A stretch of DNA of 64,000 nucleotides from an uncultured Clostridia bacterium (GTDB lineage: Bacteria; Bacillota; Clostridia; Oscillospirales; Acutalibacteraceae). Within the stretch, counting starts at the first letter, position 1, and every line of letters starts with the position of its first letter. A program made the position numbers and the translations under genes. The stretch lies in assembly GCA_944385055.1 (NCBI GenBank), contig CALWVT010000001.1, positions 62,001-126,000 of the forward strand, in the 5' to 3' direction. The notes below the pieces were generated by a model. It was not told where the DNA came from. It worked only from the letters and a program-made list of their open reading frames with translations, and did no database searches. Positions 33,124-42,831 of this stretch are shown here, piece by piece.

Positions 33124-33393
33124 ATGAAAGAGGAAACCCGCGAGCTGCCGCACAGCCTGACCCTCGAAAACCGCACACTCTTAAAGGCCGGCGGCGTTCT
33201 GCGCATCGACAGCTTCGACGAGGAAACGATTGCCGCCGCCACCGGCGGGGGACGGCTTTTGATCCGCGGGGAAAACCTGCACATTGAGGCGCTCGATGTG
33301 GACGCCGGCACGCTGACGGTCACCGGGAAAGTGACTTCTTTGGCGTACGTCGATTCCGGGAAGCGCGGCGGCCTTTCCCGCCTGTTCCGTTGA
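33124..33393 (+). CDS. yabP: Sporulation protein YabP
   Basis: 89-residue YabP-family protein, needed for spore coat/cortex assembly in Bacillus. It shows the family pattern HSLTLENRTLLKAGGVLRIDSFDEETI, then GENLHIEALDVDAGTLTVTG and a C-terminal LAYVDSGKRGG...LFR. GGGAGG lies upstream. A GTG directly before the ATG (33121) is an equally plausible start with slightly better spacing. Its stop overlaps the TTG start of yabQ by four bases. Confidence 0.9.
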   Translation: MKEETRELPHSLTLENRTLLKAGGVLRIDSFDEETIAAATGGGRLLIRGENLHIEALDVDAGTLTVTGKVTSLAYVDSGKRGGLSRLFR

Positions 33394-34073
33394 TCAATGC
33401 GTCGGCCGCGGAGAACCTGCGGGCATTTCTGGCCTTCTGCCTGCTCGGCGCGGCGCTCGGGCTTTTGTGGTCCGTGCTGCGCGGCGTGCGCGCCCACCTC
33501 TCCAAAAAGAGCGCGCTTGCCGTTTTCCTGGACGCGGCCTTCTGCGTGCTCGCCGCGTTTGCGGTGGAATTGTGTGCGCTGAGCACGTATTGGGGCCAGG
33601 TGCGCGCGTTCCACCTGTTCGGCGCCGCAGCGGGGTTTGCCGCTGCCGCTTCGACGCTCGGCCGCGGGGTGACGGCCGTTGTGCGCGGCGTGCTTTCGCT
33701 GCTTTTGCGCCTGGGGCGTCCCATTGCCGGCTTCTTTTTGAGAAAAGGCCGCGCGTTTGGACGGTTTGCGGCAAAAAAAGCGGCAAACCGCTTGCATTCC
33801 AGTCGGTGTATCTTGTATAATAAAAGCGCTGTTACCGGTTCTCAAAAACGGCCCTGCCAAAAGCCAGCAAGGGAGGCGTTGATGCATGCAGGAAGTGCCA
33901 AAGAGGGCAAAGCGGAAAAAGCGCACACGCAGCATCCTGCTGCGCGTCGCCATCGCCGCGTTCTGCCTGTATATGGTCGTCGCGGTCGTCAATCAGCAAA
34001 GACAGATCCGCGCCCAGCAGGAAACGCTCGCACAGCTCAACGAGCAGATCGAGGTCCAGGAGATCCGCAATGA
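33390..34073 (+). CDS. yabQ: Sporulation membrane protein YabQ, long C-terminus overlapping divIC
   Basis: The frame encodes 227 residues. Residues 1-110 are YabQ-like: two or three hydrophobic helices (LRAFLAFCLLGAALGLLWSVLRG, SALAVFLDAAFCVLAAFAVELCAL, then FHLFGAAAGFAAAA) and a basic stretch (RPIAGFFLRKGRAFGRFAAKKAAN). It starts with TTG overlapping the yabP stop. From about residue 165 on, the frame runs out of phase through the first 188 bases of divIC and gives a very Arg/Ala/Gln-rich tail that is not YabQ-like. Either the protein really carries this tail or the original stop has been lost. The core identification rests on position plus helix pattern. Confidence 0.78.
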   Translation: MINASAAENLRAFLAFCLLGAALGLLWSVLRGVRAHLSKKSALAVFLDAAFCVLAAFAVELCALSTYWGQVRAFHLFGAAAGFAAAASTLGRGVTAVVRGVLSLLLRLGRPIAGFFLRKGRAFGRFAAKKAANRLHSSRCILYNKSAVTGSQKRPCQKPAREALMHAGSAKEGKAEKAHTQHPAARRHRRVLPVYGRRGRQSAKTDPRPAGNARTAQRADRGPGDPQ

Positions 34074-34197
34074 GGACGTCCGCCGGGAGATGGAGGATTC
34101 CGGGCAGAGCGACGAATACATCGAGCGCGTCGCCCGCGAAAGCCTGAACCTCGCCAAGGCCGATGAACGGATTTTTGTGTGTCCGGCCGGGAATTAG
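33886..34197 (+). CDS. divIC: Septum-formation initiator DivIC/FtsB family
   Basis: 103-residue single-pass membrane protein of the divisome. A basic N-terminus (KRAKRKKRTR) leads to a helix, ILLRVAIAAFCLYMVVAVV, then a coiled coil (QQRQIRAQQETLAQLNEQIEVQEIRNEDVRREM) and the compact DSDEYIERVARESLNLAKADE-type motif. The order mazG-rqcP-yabP-yabQ-divIC-S1 matches Bacillus exactly apart from hup. GGAGG is nine bases before the ATG. Its first half is overlapped by the long yabQ frame. Confidence 0.93.
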   Translation: MQEVPKRAKRKKRTRSILLRVAIAAFCLYMVVAVVNQQRQIRAQQETLAQLNEQIEVQEIRNEDVRREMEDSGQSDEYIERVARESLNLAKADERIFVCPAGN

Positions 34198-34234
34198 GAA
34201 CAGTGCATTTTTTTAAGGAGGAGTCAAAAACTTT

Positions 34235-34714
34235 ATGCAGCTTGCGGTAGGGATGACCGTGGAAGGAAAAGTCACCGGCATCACGAGTTTCGGTGCGTTT
34301 GTAGAGCTTCCAACCGGGCAGACCGGCATGGTCCACATTTCGGAAGTGGCCCCCACGTTCGTGCGGGAGATCCGTGATTTCGTTTCAGAAGGGCAGACCG
34401 TCAAGGTCAAGATTTTGAATATCGGCGACAACAATAAGATCAGCCTTTCGATGAAGCAGGCGGAAGGCGCCCAGGCGCCCAAAAAAGGCGGTGCGCCCCG
34501 TTCCGGGCAGCATCGCGCCCCGCGCCGCCGTCCGGAGCCCCAGCAGCACCGTCCCGGCACGTATGAATGGCAGCCGCGCCGGATGGAGTCTGCGAGCTTT
34601 GAGGACATGATGTCCCATTTTAAGCAGACGAGCGACGAGAAGATCTCCGATCTGCGCCGCACCGTTGAGGGGAAACACGGCAGCTATTCCCGCCGCGGCG
34701 GCAATCGACAATAA
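34235..34714 (+). CDS. S1-domain RNA-binding protein (YabR-like)
   Basis: 159-residue protein. The first 75 residues are one S1 domain: VGMTVEGKVTGITSFGAFVELPTGQTGMVHISEV, then VSEGQTVKVKILNIGDNNKISLSMK. A basic, Pro/Gln/Arg-rich linker follows, with a short C-terminal segment SFEDMMSHFKQTSDEKISDLRR conserved in clostridial YabR relatives. GGAGG precedes the ATG. It ends the sporulation/division cluster before a long terminator-like hairpin. Confidence 0.92.
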   Translation: MQLAVGMTVEGKVTGITSFGAFVELPTGQTGMVHISEVAPTFVREIRDFVSEGQTVKVKILNIGDNNKISLSMKQAEGAQAPKKGGAPRSGQHRAPRRRPEPQQHRPGTYEWQPRRMESASFEDMMSHFKQTSDEKISDLRRTVEGKHGSYSRRGGNRQ

Positions 34715-34730
34715 CGTTTCAAACGAAGCA

Positions 34731-34816
34731 CAGGCAGGCGAACCTTCCTGCGCTGCTTTGCCCGGACGGCCTTTCGCTGTCCGGCCGGGGCTGCGCAGCC
34801 GCCTGCCTGTTTTTTT
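34731..34816 (+). terminator. Long branched terminator after the S1 gene
   Basis: CAGGCAGGC (34731-34739) pairs with GCCTGCCTG (34801-34809), followed by TTTTTTT. Inner stems (CCGGAC / GTCCGG) make it branched, about 80 bases in all. Confidence 0.8.
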
Positions 34817-34846
34817 GAGGTTCCAGAAAGGAAGAGGGAGTTTACG

Positions 34847-36007
34847 GTGTTCTATCTTCACGCAAAGATTCATACGATGGCCGGCACCATCCTGGAAGAC
34901 GGCTGGATGCAGGTCGAAAACGGGAAAATCCTCGCTTTGGGCGACGGCACCCCGCCCGCCGGCTGCGGCGATACGTTCGACTGCGGCGGCCTTTCGATGT
35001 ATCCCGGCTTTTTTGACGCGCACACGCATCTGGGCATGATGGAGGACGGGCTGACGTTCGAAGGCGACGACGTCAACGAGGATTCGGACCCCGTCACCCC
35101 GCAGCTGCGCGCGATCGATGGGTTAAACCCCTTGGACCGCGACTTCCGCGAGGCCGTTGAGGCCGGCGTCACGGCCGTCGTGACCGGCCCCGGCAGCGCC
35201 AACCCAATCGGCGGGCAGATGGCCGCCATCAAGACGTTCTGCCCCGACGGCTGCGTCGACGATATGGTCCTGCGCGCGCCGGTCGCCATCAAAATGGCCC
35301 TGGGTGAAAACCCGAAAAATGTGTATCACGAAAAGGATTCCGGCCCGGTCACGCGCATGGCCACGGCGGCCTTGATCCGCGAGGCGCTTTATAAGGCGCG
35401 CCGCTACGGCGAAGAGCTGGAAGCCGCCGCGGATGCGTCGGAGCGGCCGGATTTCGACATGGCCTGCGAGGCGCTCCTGCCCGCTTTGCGGCGGGAGATC
35501 GAGGTCCATTTCCATGCCCACCGCGCCGACGACATCTTCACGGCCATCCGCATCGGCAAGGAGTTTCACCTCGATTTCGTGATCGTCCACTGCACCGAAG
35601 GCCACGAAATCGCCGCCCGGTTAGCCCGCGAAGGCGTGCGCGCGCTGTGCGGCCCCGTGCTCTCCGAGCGCAGCAAGCCGGAACTGCGCCGCCTGACCCC
35701 CGCCTGCCCGGGGATCCTCTCGCGCGCGGGGGTCAAGACCGCGATCGTCACGGACCATTCCGTCGTGCCCATCCAGTACCTCGCCGCCTGTGCGGGCCTT
35801 GCCGTGCGCGAAGGCATGGACCATGAAGCCGCGCTCGAGGCCATCACAATCGTGCCGGCGCAGATTTGCCATCTCGAAGACCGCATCGGCTCGCTCGAGC
35901 CCGGGAAGGATGCGGATTTCTCCCTGTTTGCGGAGGACCCGCTCTCCAATTTTGCGAAACCCCGCTACGTCTATACGGCCGGCCGCTGCGTGCTCGACCG
36001 CCGCTGA
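34847..36007 (+). CDS. Amidohydrolase (imidazolonepropionase-like)
   Basis: 386-residue metal-dependent hydrolase of the amidohydrolase superfamily. DAHTHLG near residue 61 is the HxH metal pair; a Lys in VAIKMALGENPKNVY could be the bridging residue; EVHFHAHRADD, VHCTEGHE and AIVTDHSVVPIQYL give the remaining His/Asp ligands. EPGKDADFSLFAEDPL is the usual end of the composite beta domain. It starts with GTG after AGGAAGAGGGAG. The fumarase-alpha gene follows 13 bases later with its own ribosome site. The substrate is unknown; no histidine-degradation genes are near. Confidence 0.85.
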   Translation: MFYLHAKIHTMAGTILEDGWMQVENGKILALGDGTPPAGCGDTFDCGGLSMYPGFFDAHTHLGMMEDGLTFEGDDVNEDSDPVTPQLRAIDGLNPLDRDFREAVEAGVTAVVTGPGSANPIGGQMAAIKTFCPDGCVDDMVLRAPVAIKMALGENPKNVYHEKDSGPVTRMATAALIREALYKARRYGEELEAAADASERPDFDMACEALLPALRREIEVHFHAHRADDIFTAIRIGKEFHLDFVIVHCTEGHEIAARLAREGVRALCGPVLSERSKPELRRLTPACPGILSRAGVKTAIVTDHSVVPIQYLAACAGLAVREGMDHEAALEAITIVPAQICHLEDRIGSLEPGKDADFSLFAEDPLSNFAKPRYVYTAGRCVLDRR

Positions 36008-36020
36008 AAGGAGCATCCCC

Positions 36021-36860
36021 ATGCGAGAAATCAAAGCACAGGAAATCCGCGACGCGGTTGCCGCCTTGTGCATCCGCGCCAACCGGGAACTGCCGGAAGA
36101 CCTCGAAGCGTGCATCCGCAGCGCGGGCAAGGCCGAACTGTCCGACCTTGCCCGCAGCATCCTTCACGACCTTGGCCGGAACCTGGACGCCGCCCGCGCG
36201 CTCCATCTCCCGATCTGCCAGGATACCGGCATGGCCGTCGTGTTTGCCGAAGTCGGCCAGGAGGTCCATATCGACGGGGAATTTGAGAAGGCCGTCAACG
36301 ACGGCGTCGCAAAGGGCTACACCGAGGGCTATCTGCGCTGCTCCGTCGCCGCAGACCCGATCCGCCGCGGCAATACCGGCGACAATACGCCGGCCATCCT
36401 CCACACGCGCCTGGTCCCCGGCGAGCACCTCACGCTGACCGTCGCGCCCAAGGGCTTCGGCAGCGAAAACATGAGCCAGCTGAAAATGCTGACCCCCGCC
36501 GCCAGTGAGCAGGACATCATCGACTACGTCGTCTCCGTCGCGCGCGACGCGGGCAGCAACCCCTGCCCGCCGATGGTGCTCGGCGTCGGCATCGGCGGCG
36601 ATTTCGAAAAATGTGCGTTTCTGGCCAAAAAGGCGCTGTGCCGCCCGGTCTCCGAAAAAAATGCCGACCCGTACTACGCCGCGCTCGAAGCGCGCATGTT
36701 AGAAGCCGTCAACGCCCTCGGCATCGGCCCGCAGGGGTTCGGCGGGCACACCTCCTGCCTTTCGGTCGCCATCGAGCAGTACCCCACCCACATCGCGGGC
36801 CTGCCCGTGGCGGTCAACGTCGGCTGCCACGTGACCCGCCACGCGACGGCCGTCCTGTGA
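36021..36860 (+). CDS. Class I fumarate hydratase, alpha subunit, without adjacent beta
   Basis: 279-residue alpha subunit of the iron-sulfur fumarase/tartrate dehydratase family, interconverting fumarate and malate. LPICQDTGMAVVFAEVGQ has the first cluster Cys, GSNPCPP the second, and GFGGHTSCLSVAIEQYPTHIAGLPVAVN the third region. Length is normal for a separate alpha chain. The beta chain (about 190 residues) normally follows, but here hpf follows after a 145-base gap. GAAAGGAGC precedes the ATG. The enzyme either pairs with a beta chain encoded elsewhere or has a different role. Confidence 0.9.
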   Translation: MREIKAQEIRDAVAALCIRANRELPEDLEACIRSAGKAELSDLARSILHDLGRNLDAARALHLPICQDTGMAVVFAEVGQEVHIDGEFEKAVNDGVAKGYTEGYLRCSVAADPIRRGNTGDNTPAILHTRLVPGEHLTLTVAPKGFGSENMSQLKMLTPAASEQDIIDYVVSVARDAGSNPCPPMVLGVGIGGDFEKCAFLAKKALCRPVSEKNADPYYAALEARMLEAVNALGIGPQGFGGHTSCLSVAIEQYPTHIAGLPVAVNVGCHVTRHATAVL

Positions 36861-36943
36861 CGCGCAAGCGTGCAAAGCACTCCTTTTACACGGAAAAAAG
36901 AAAAAATTTTCGCGAAGGGCTTTTATTTTTTTAGCGAATATGT

Positions 36944-36974
36944 TATAGTAGAGGTGCAGGGAAAAGCTCCCTGC
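36944..36974 (+). promoter_or_regulatory. hpf promoter -10 and 5'-end hairpin
   Basis: TATAGT at 36944-36949 (with only a weak TTTTAT -35, 17 bases up) puts transcription start near 36956. There GCAGGG (36956-36961) pairs with CCCTGC (36969-36974). The mRNA would begin with this hairpin, which often slows decay. Confidence 0.5.
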
Positions 36975-37005
36975 GACTACGTTCCGGTGAAGGAGATGTC
37001 TGTCT

Positions 37006-37545
37006 ATGATTATCACGATTACAGGGAGAAAAGTGAACCTGCGGGACAATTTCAAGAATCTCGCACAGAAAAAGCTTTCCCGCTTTGACCGCATCTTTGA
37101 CGAGAATGCGACGGCCAAAGTAGTCGTCACGGTAGAGCGCAACCGCCAGACGGTGGAAATTACGATCAACAGCAACGGCGTGATTTACCGCGCAGAATCG
37201 ACGGATCTGGAAATGAACGACGCGCTCGACCACGTGATCAGCGCGCTGGGCCGGCAGATCCGCAAGAACAAGACGCGCTTGAATAAACGCATCCATTCCG
37301 CGGCGCTCGACCAATACGTCCAGGAATACGTCAATGCCGTCGAAGAGCCGGAAGAGGCGTACGAGGTCGTGCGCACGAAGCACTTCCCCGTAAAGCCCCT
37401 GTCGCCGGAAGAGGCCATCCTCCAGATGAACCTGCTCGAGCACCAGTTCTTTATGTTCCGCAACGAGCAGAGCGGGGAGATCAACGTCGTCTACCGCCGC
37501 AAAGATGGCAGCTACGGCCTTTTGGAGCCGGATGAAGAGGCATAA
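37006..37545 (+). CDS. hpf: Long-form ribosome hibernation factor HPF
   Basis: 179-residue ribosome hibernation promoting factor. Residues 1-100 are the YfiA/HPF domain that occupies the ribosomal decoding site (MIITITGRKVNLRDNFKNLAQKKLSRFDRIF, VTVERNRQTVEITI). Residues 120-179 are the dimerisation domain (VVRTKHFPVKPLSPEEAILQMNLLEHQFFMFRN, then NVVYRRKDGSYGLLEP), which links two ribosomes into 100S particles. GGAGATG lies upstream, about 12 bases. It is a single-gene unit with its own promoter and terminator. Confidence 0.97.
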   Translation: MIITITGRKVNLRDNFKNLAQKKLSRFDRIFDENATAKVVVTVERNRQTVEITINSNGVIYRAESTDLEMNDALDHVISALGRQIRKNKTRLNKRIHSAALDQYVQEYVNAVEEPEEAYEVVRTKHFPVKPLSPEEAILQMNLLEHQFFMFRNEQSGEINVVYRRKDGSYGLLEPDEEA

Positions 37546-37563
37546 CGAAAGCCCAGAAACCCC

Positions 37564-37606
37564 GGGCGGGGGCTGTTCCCCGGTGGAACAGCCCCCGCCG
37601 TTTTTT
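37564..37606 (+). terminator. Terminator after hpf
   Basis: GGCGGGGGCTGTTCC pairs with GGAACAGCCCCCGCC around CCGGT, followed by GTTTTTT. Confidence 0.9.
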
Positions 37607-37628
37607 GCGAAAGGAAGAAAGTTTCAAG

Positions 37629-38771
37629 ATGCAGACATTTCAACTCGCCGTGCCCTGCCTGCTCGGCGTCGAGGGCCTCGTCGCGGACGAGCTCAGGCAG
37701 ATGGGCGCCGAAAATGTGCAGGCCGAAAACGGCCGCGTGCTGTGCGCGGGGTCGCCCGAGATGCTCGCGCGCGCAAACCTCAGCCTGCGCTGCGGCGAGC
37801 GTGTGCAGGTGCTGCTGGGCAGCTTCCCGGCGCGGACATTTGACGAGCTGTTCGAAGGCGTGCGCGCGCTGCCGTGGGAGCGCTGGATCGGCCGCGACGA
37901 CGCGTTCCCGGTCAAGGGCCGCACGCTCTCCTCGAAGCTCCACAGCCTGCCCGACTGCCAGAAGATCATCAAAAAGGCGATTGTCAAGCGCCTGCACCGG
38001 CAGTACGGCCTTACATGGTTCCCCGAAACAGGCCGGCTTTATCAGGTGCAGTTTTTGCTTTTGAAAGACCGCGTCAGCCTCCTGCTGGATACGTCCGGCC
38101 AGGGCCTGCACAAGCGCGGCTACCGGAAGACTTCCACGATCGCCCCAATCAAGGAGACGCTCGCCGCGGCGCTCGTCACGCTGTCGCGCGTGCGCACGGA
38201 TGCGTCGTTTTATGACCCGTGCTGCGGCTCCGGCACGCTGCTGATCGAAGGCGCGCTCTACGCGACCCATACGGCGCCGGGCCTTTCCCGCCGCTTTTCC
38301 GCCGAAGCCTGGCCCCAGGTGCCCGCCCGCGTCTGGCAGCGGGAGCGGGAGCGCGCAAAGGACCTTATCCTGCGCGATGCGGCGTTTTGCGCCTATGGCA
38401 GCGACATCGACCCCGCAGCCGTCGCGCTGACGCTGGAAAACGCCAAAAAAGCCGGCGTCGGCGCCCGCGTGCGCGCCGTTGTCCGCGATCTCAAGGACTT
38501 TTCCCCGCATACGGAATACGGCTGCATCGTGTGCAACCCGCCCTACGGCGAGCGCCTGCTCGACGTGGAGGCCGCGCGCACGCTCTACCGCACGATGGGC
38601 CGCGTGTTCCCGCAGCGCCGCGGGTTTCATTACACAATCATCAGCCCCGACGAGACGTTTGAATCGTGCTTCGGCCGCCGCGCCGACCGCCGCCGCAAGC
38701 TCTACAACGGCATGCTCAAATGCCAGGCGTATCTGTATTATAAAGCGCCGCGTGCGGCCGATAAAACGTAA
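37629..38771 (+). CDS. THUMP-domain 23S rRNA guanine-N2 methyltransferase (RlmL/YpsC-like)
   Basis: 380-residue class I SAM methyltransferase. Residues 1-160 hold a ferredoxin-like and THUMP domain. GQGLHKRGYRKTSTIAPIKETLAAALV is the linker signature. The catalytic domain has FYDPCCGSGTLLIEGAL (SAM loop), YGSDIDPAAVALTLENAKKAG and the NPPYGERL target-base motif. YpsC/RlmL members modify 23S rRNA G2445 or a nearby position; the exact site is inferred from family. AAAGGAAG precedes the ATG. It is flanked by terminators. Confidence 0.93.
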   Translation: MQTFQLAVPCLLGVEGLVADELRQMGAENVQAENGRVLCAGSPEMLARANLSLRCGERVQVLLGSFPARTFDELFEGVRALPWERWIGRDDAFPVKGRTLSSKLHSLPDCQKIIKKAIVKRLHRQYGLTWFPETGRLYQVQFLLLKDRVSLLLDTSGQGLHKRGYRKTSTIAPIKETLAAALVTLSRVRTDASFYDPCCGSGTLLIEGALYATHTAPGLSRRFSAEAWPQVPARVWQRERERAKDLILRDAAFCAYGSDIDPAAVALTLENAKKAGVGARVRAVVRDLKDFSPHTEYGCIVCNPPYGERLLDVEAARTLYRTMGRVFPQRRGFHYTIISPDETFESCFGRRADRRRKLYNGMLKCQAYLYYKAPRAADKT

Positions 38772-38783
38772 ATAGAAAATAGA

Positions 38784-38828
38784 ACCGGCAGCGGTGTTCG
38801 TCTTTTCGAATCCGCTGCCGGCTTTTTC
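38784..38828 (+). terminator. Terminator after the rRNA methyltransferase gene
   Basis: CCGGCAGCGG (38785-38794) pairs with CCGCTGCCGG (38812-38821), followed by CTTTTT. Confidence 0.88.
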
Positions 38829-38995
38829 GGGGAAATTTTCCGCCTCGCCGGCCCCGCAAAGCATATCTTTTTCCCGGCCGGTAAAACTGAATCAGCAATC
38901 CTGCTTTTTGAGTGCTTAAATTTACAGTTAATTTCTATTTCAGGGCGTGAAATTGTAAACAAATTATGAAATCCGAGTTTTTCTTCGAAAACCCC

Positions 38996-39023
38996 TTGAT
39001 TTTTAAGAAAAAGTGATTAGAAT
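38996..39023 (+). promoter_or_regulatory. Sigma-A promoter for groESL
   Basis: TTGATT (38996-39001) and TAGAAT (39018-39023) are 16 bases apart, immediately upstream of the CIRCE operator. The rest of the gene-free stretch 38829-38990 is AT-rich and holds only a bulged dyad (TTTACA...AATTTC with GAAATTGTAAA, about 38920-38960) of unknown meaning. Confidence 0.8.
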
Positions 39024-39027
39024 AGTA

Positions 39028-39385
<358 letters not shown>

Positions 39386-39415
39386 TTTGCATACACTGCA
39401 TTTTTGGAGGTATAG

Positions 39416-41047
<1,632 letters not shown>

Positions 41048-41097
41048 TCGCTTGCGCGGTTTCCATACAGGCAGAAAACAGAAACGGTTTACAAAGT

Positions 41098-41132
41098 CCT
41101 CGCTGGGGTTGCCCCGGCGGGGGCTTTTTTTG
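41098..41132 (+). terminator. Terminator of groESL
   Basis: CCTCGCTGGGG and CCCCGGCGGGG arms around TTG are followed by GCTTTTTTT. Confidence 0.82.
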
Positions 41133-41198
41133 TTAAAAAATTTTAAAATACGAAACGGTGCGCCGCCTTGCGCCGCGTGCTATACTAAAAAAGGAATC

Positions 41199-41227
41199 CG
41201 CGAATTTCCTCAAAAAAGGGATTCGCG
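41199..41227 (+). promoter_or_regulatory. Leader hairpin of the second DMT transporter
   Basis: CGCGAAT (41199-41205) pairs perfectly with ATTCGCG (41221-41227) shortly after a TATACT -10-like box at 41181-41186. Its role is unknown. Confidence 0.3.
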
Positions 41228-41269
41228 CCGTTTCGGAAGAATCATTTTTACAAAAGAGGGGACCCAAAA

Positions 41270-42139
41270 ATGCTCTGGGTAATCAGTGCGTTTTTATCTG
41301 CATTTTTTGCGGGCATTACCGCCATTTTGGCCAAGATCGGCATTCAAAACGTCAATTCCCACCTCGCCACCGCGCTGCGCACGTGCGTTGTCGTGGTGTT
41401 CGCGTGGCTCGTCGCCTGGGGCGCCGGGTCCGTCGGCACGGTCGGGGACCTTTCCGAGCGGACGTGGGTGTTTCTGGTGCTGTCGGGCCTTTCAACGGGT
41501 TTAAGCTGGATTTGCTATTTCCGCGCGCTGCAAATCGGCGACGTCAATAAGGTTGCGCCCATCGACAAGTCGAGCACGGTCTTGACGATGCTTCTGTCGT
41601 TTCTGCTGCTCGGCGACCCCGTTACGGCCATCGGCATCGGCGGCATGATTTTGATTTTAGCGGGCACACTTTTGATGATCGAGCCAAAGCCCGGCGCGGT
41701 ACCCGCGCAGCAGAATAACCGCAAAGCCCTCGTGTGGGCCGTGTTTTCGGCCGTTTTCGCGAGTTTAACGGCGATCCTCGGGAAAATCGGCATCGAGGGG
41801 GTCGAGTCGAACCTCGGCACCGCGATCCGCACGCTCGTCGTGCTCGTGATGGCCTGGGGCATCGTGCTGGTGCAGGGCACGCAGCGTGAGATCCCGAACA
41901 TCTCGAAAAAAAGCTGGCTGTTTTTGGCTCTGTCCGGGGTCAGCACGGGGCTGTCGTGGATGTTTTACTACTACGCGCTGCAAAAGGGGGTTGCGAGCGT
42001 CGTCGCGCCGATCGACAAGCTCTCCATCCTCGTCACGGTGCTGTTTTCCGGCCTCGTGCTGCACGAGCGGCTCCGGCGCAAGGCAGCCGCCGGCCTCGTG
42101 CTTTTGACGGGCGGCACGCTGCTGCTTTTGCTGCAGTGA
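41270..42139 (+). CDS. EamA/DMT-family membrane transporter (second)
   Basis: 289-residue ten-helix carrier with two clear EamA halves: MLWVISAFLSAFFAGITAILAKIGI and, near residue 145, ALVWAVFSAVFASLTAILGKIGIEGV. The halves are strongly alike (both have SHLATALRT / SNLGTAIRT and GLSTGLSW / GVSTGLSW), so the internal duplication is recent or well kept. Both halves also share APIDKSS / APIDKLS. GAGGGG lies about 10 bases before the ATG. The substrate is unknown. It differs from the 1278 transporter in sequence and is monocistronic. Confidence 0.92.
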   Translation: MLWVISAFLSAFFAGITAILAKIGIQNVNSHLATALRTCVVVVFAWLVAWGAGSVGTVGDLSERTWVFLVLSGLSTGLSWICYFRALQIGDVNKVAPIDKSSTVLTMLLSFLLLGDPVTAIGIGGMILILAGTLLMIEPKPGAVPAQQNNRKALVWAVFSAVFASLTAILGKIGIEGVESNLGTAIRTLVVLVMAWGIVLVQGTQREIPNISKKSWLFLALSGVSTGLSWMFYYYALQKGVASVVAPIDKLSILVTVLFSGLVLHERLRRKAAAGLVLLTGGTLLLLLQ

Positions 42140-42275
42140 GATAAAAATTTTTCAAAAATACACAAAAGGAAGACAAAGCGCGCGGCACAGCGCACGCGCG
42201 GGCCCGCGGGGGAGGCCGTTTCAAAAAATCCGTTTTCTTTTGCCGAAAATCCGATTTTTTCGCCGCGGTTTCTGT

Positions 42276-42304
42276 TTGCAATCTCCCGCACGATATGGTA
42301 CGAT
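42276..42304 (+). promoter_or_regulatory. Sigma-A promoter for the NfeD-SPFH pair
   Basis: TTGCAA (42276-42281) and TACGAT (42299-42304) are 17 bases apart, 26 bases before the NfeD start. Confidence 0.75.
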
Positions 42305-42330
42305 GAACCTAACAAAAAGGAGGTGTAACC

Positions 42331-42774
42331 ATGCAGACGTTCACAATGGCCCTGCCGTTTATCTGGCTTGGCGTTATCGTGGTGGCGGCCGTGCTGGAAG
42401 CGATTACGACACAGCTCGTGAGCATCTGGTTCGCGGCCGGCGGCGTGGCGGGCTTAATTACCGCGGTGGCCGGCGGCGACTTGACGCTGCAGCTTTTGCT
42501 GTTTGCCGTGGTCACGGCCGTGCTGCTCGCCGTTACGCGGCCGCTCGCGCGCCGGATGGCCCAAATGCCGAAAACCCAGACGAACGCGGACCGCTACATC
42601 GGCAAGGCCGGCGTCGTCACCGAGCAGATTGACAACGAAGCTGCCCGCGGCCTCGTCAAGGTCCTCGGCAGCGTCTGGACGGCCCGCAGCGCGGACGGTT
42701 CCGTGATCCCCGCGGGCGCCAACGTCGAGATCTGCGCGATCGACGGTGTCAAGGTCATTGTCAAAAGGAAGTAA
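42331..42774 (+). CDS. NfeD-family membrane protein
   Basis: 147-residue short NfeD. Residues 1-75 hold three helices (PFIWLGVIVVAAVLEAITTQLVSIWFAAGG and LQLLLFAVVTAVLLAVTRPL). The remainder is a cytoplasmic OB-fold beta barrel (IGKAGVVTEQIDNEAARGLVKVLGSVWTAR...GANVEICAIDGVKVIVKRK). The protease domain of long NfeD is missing. It is paired with the SPFH gene 57 bases downstream, the usual partner for membrane microdomain assembly. AAAAAGGAGGTG precedes the ATG. Confidence 0.94.
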   Translation: MQTFTMALPFIWLGVIVVAAVLEAITTQLVSIWFAAGGVAGLITAVAGGDLTLQLLLFAVVTAVLLAVTRPLARRMAQMPKTQTNADRYIGKAGVVTEQIDNEAARGLVKVLGSVWTARSADGSVIPAGANVEICAIDGVKVIVKRK

Positions 42775-42831
42775 CGCAGAATCCCGTTTCCAAAAGATCA
42801 TCCCCTACATTTTTCGAGAGGAGCATGCCAA

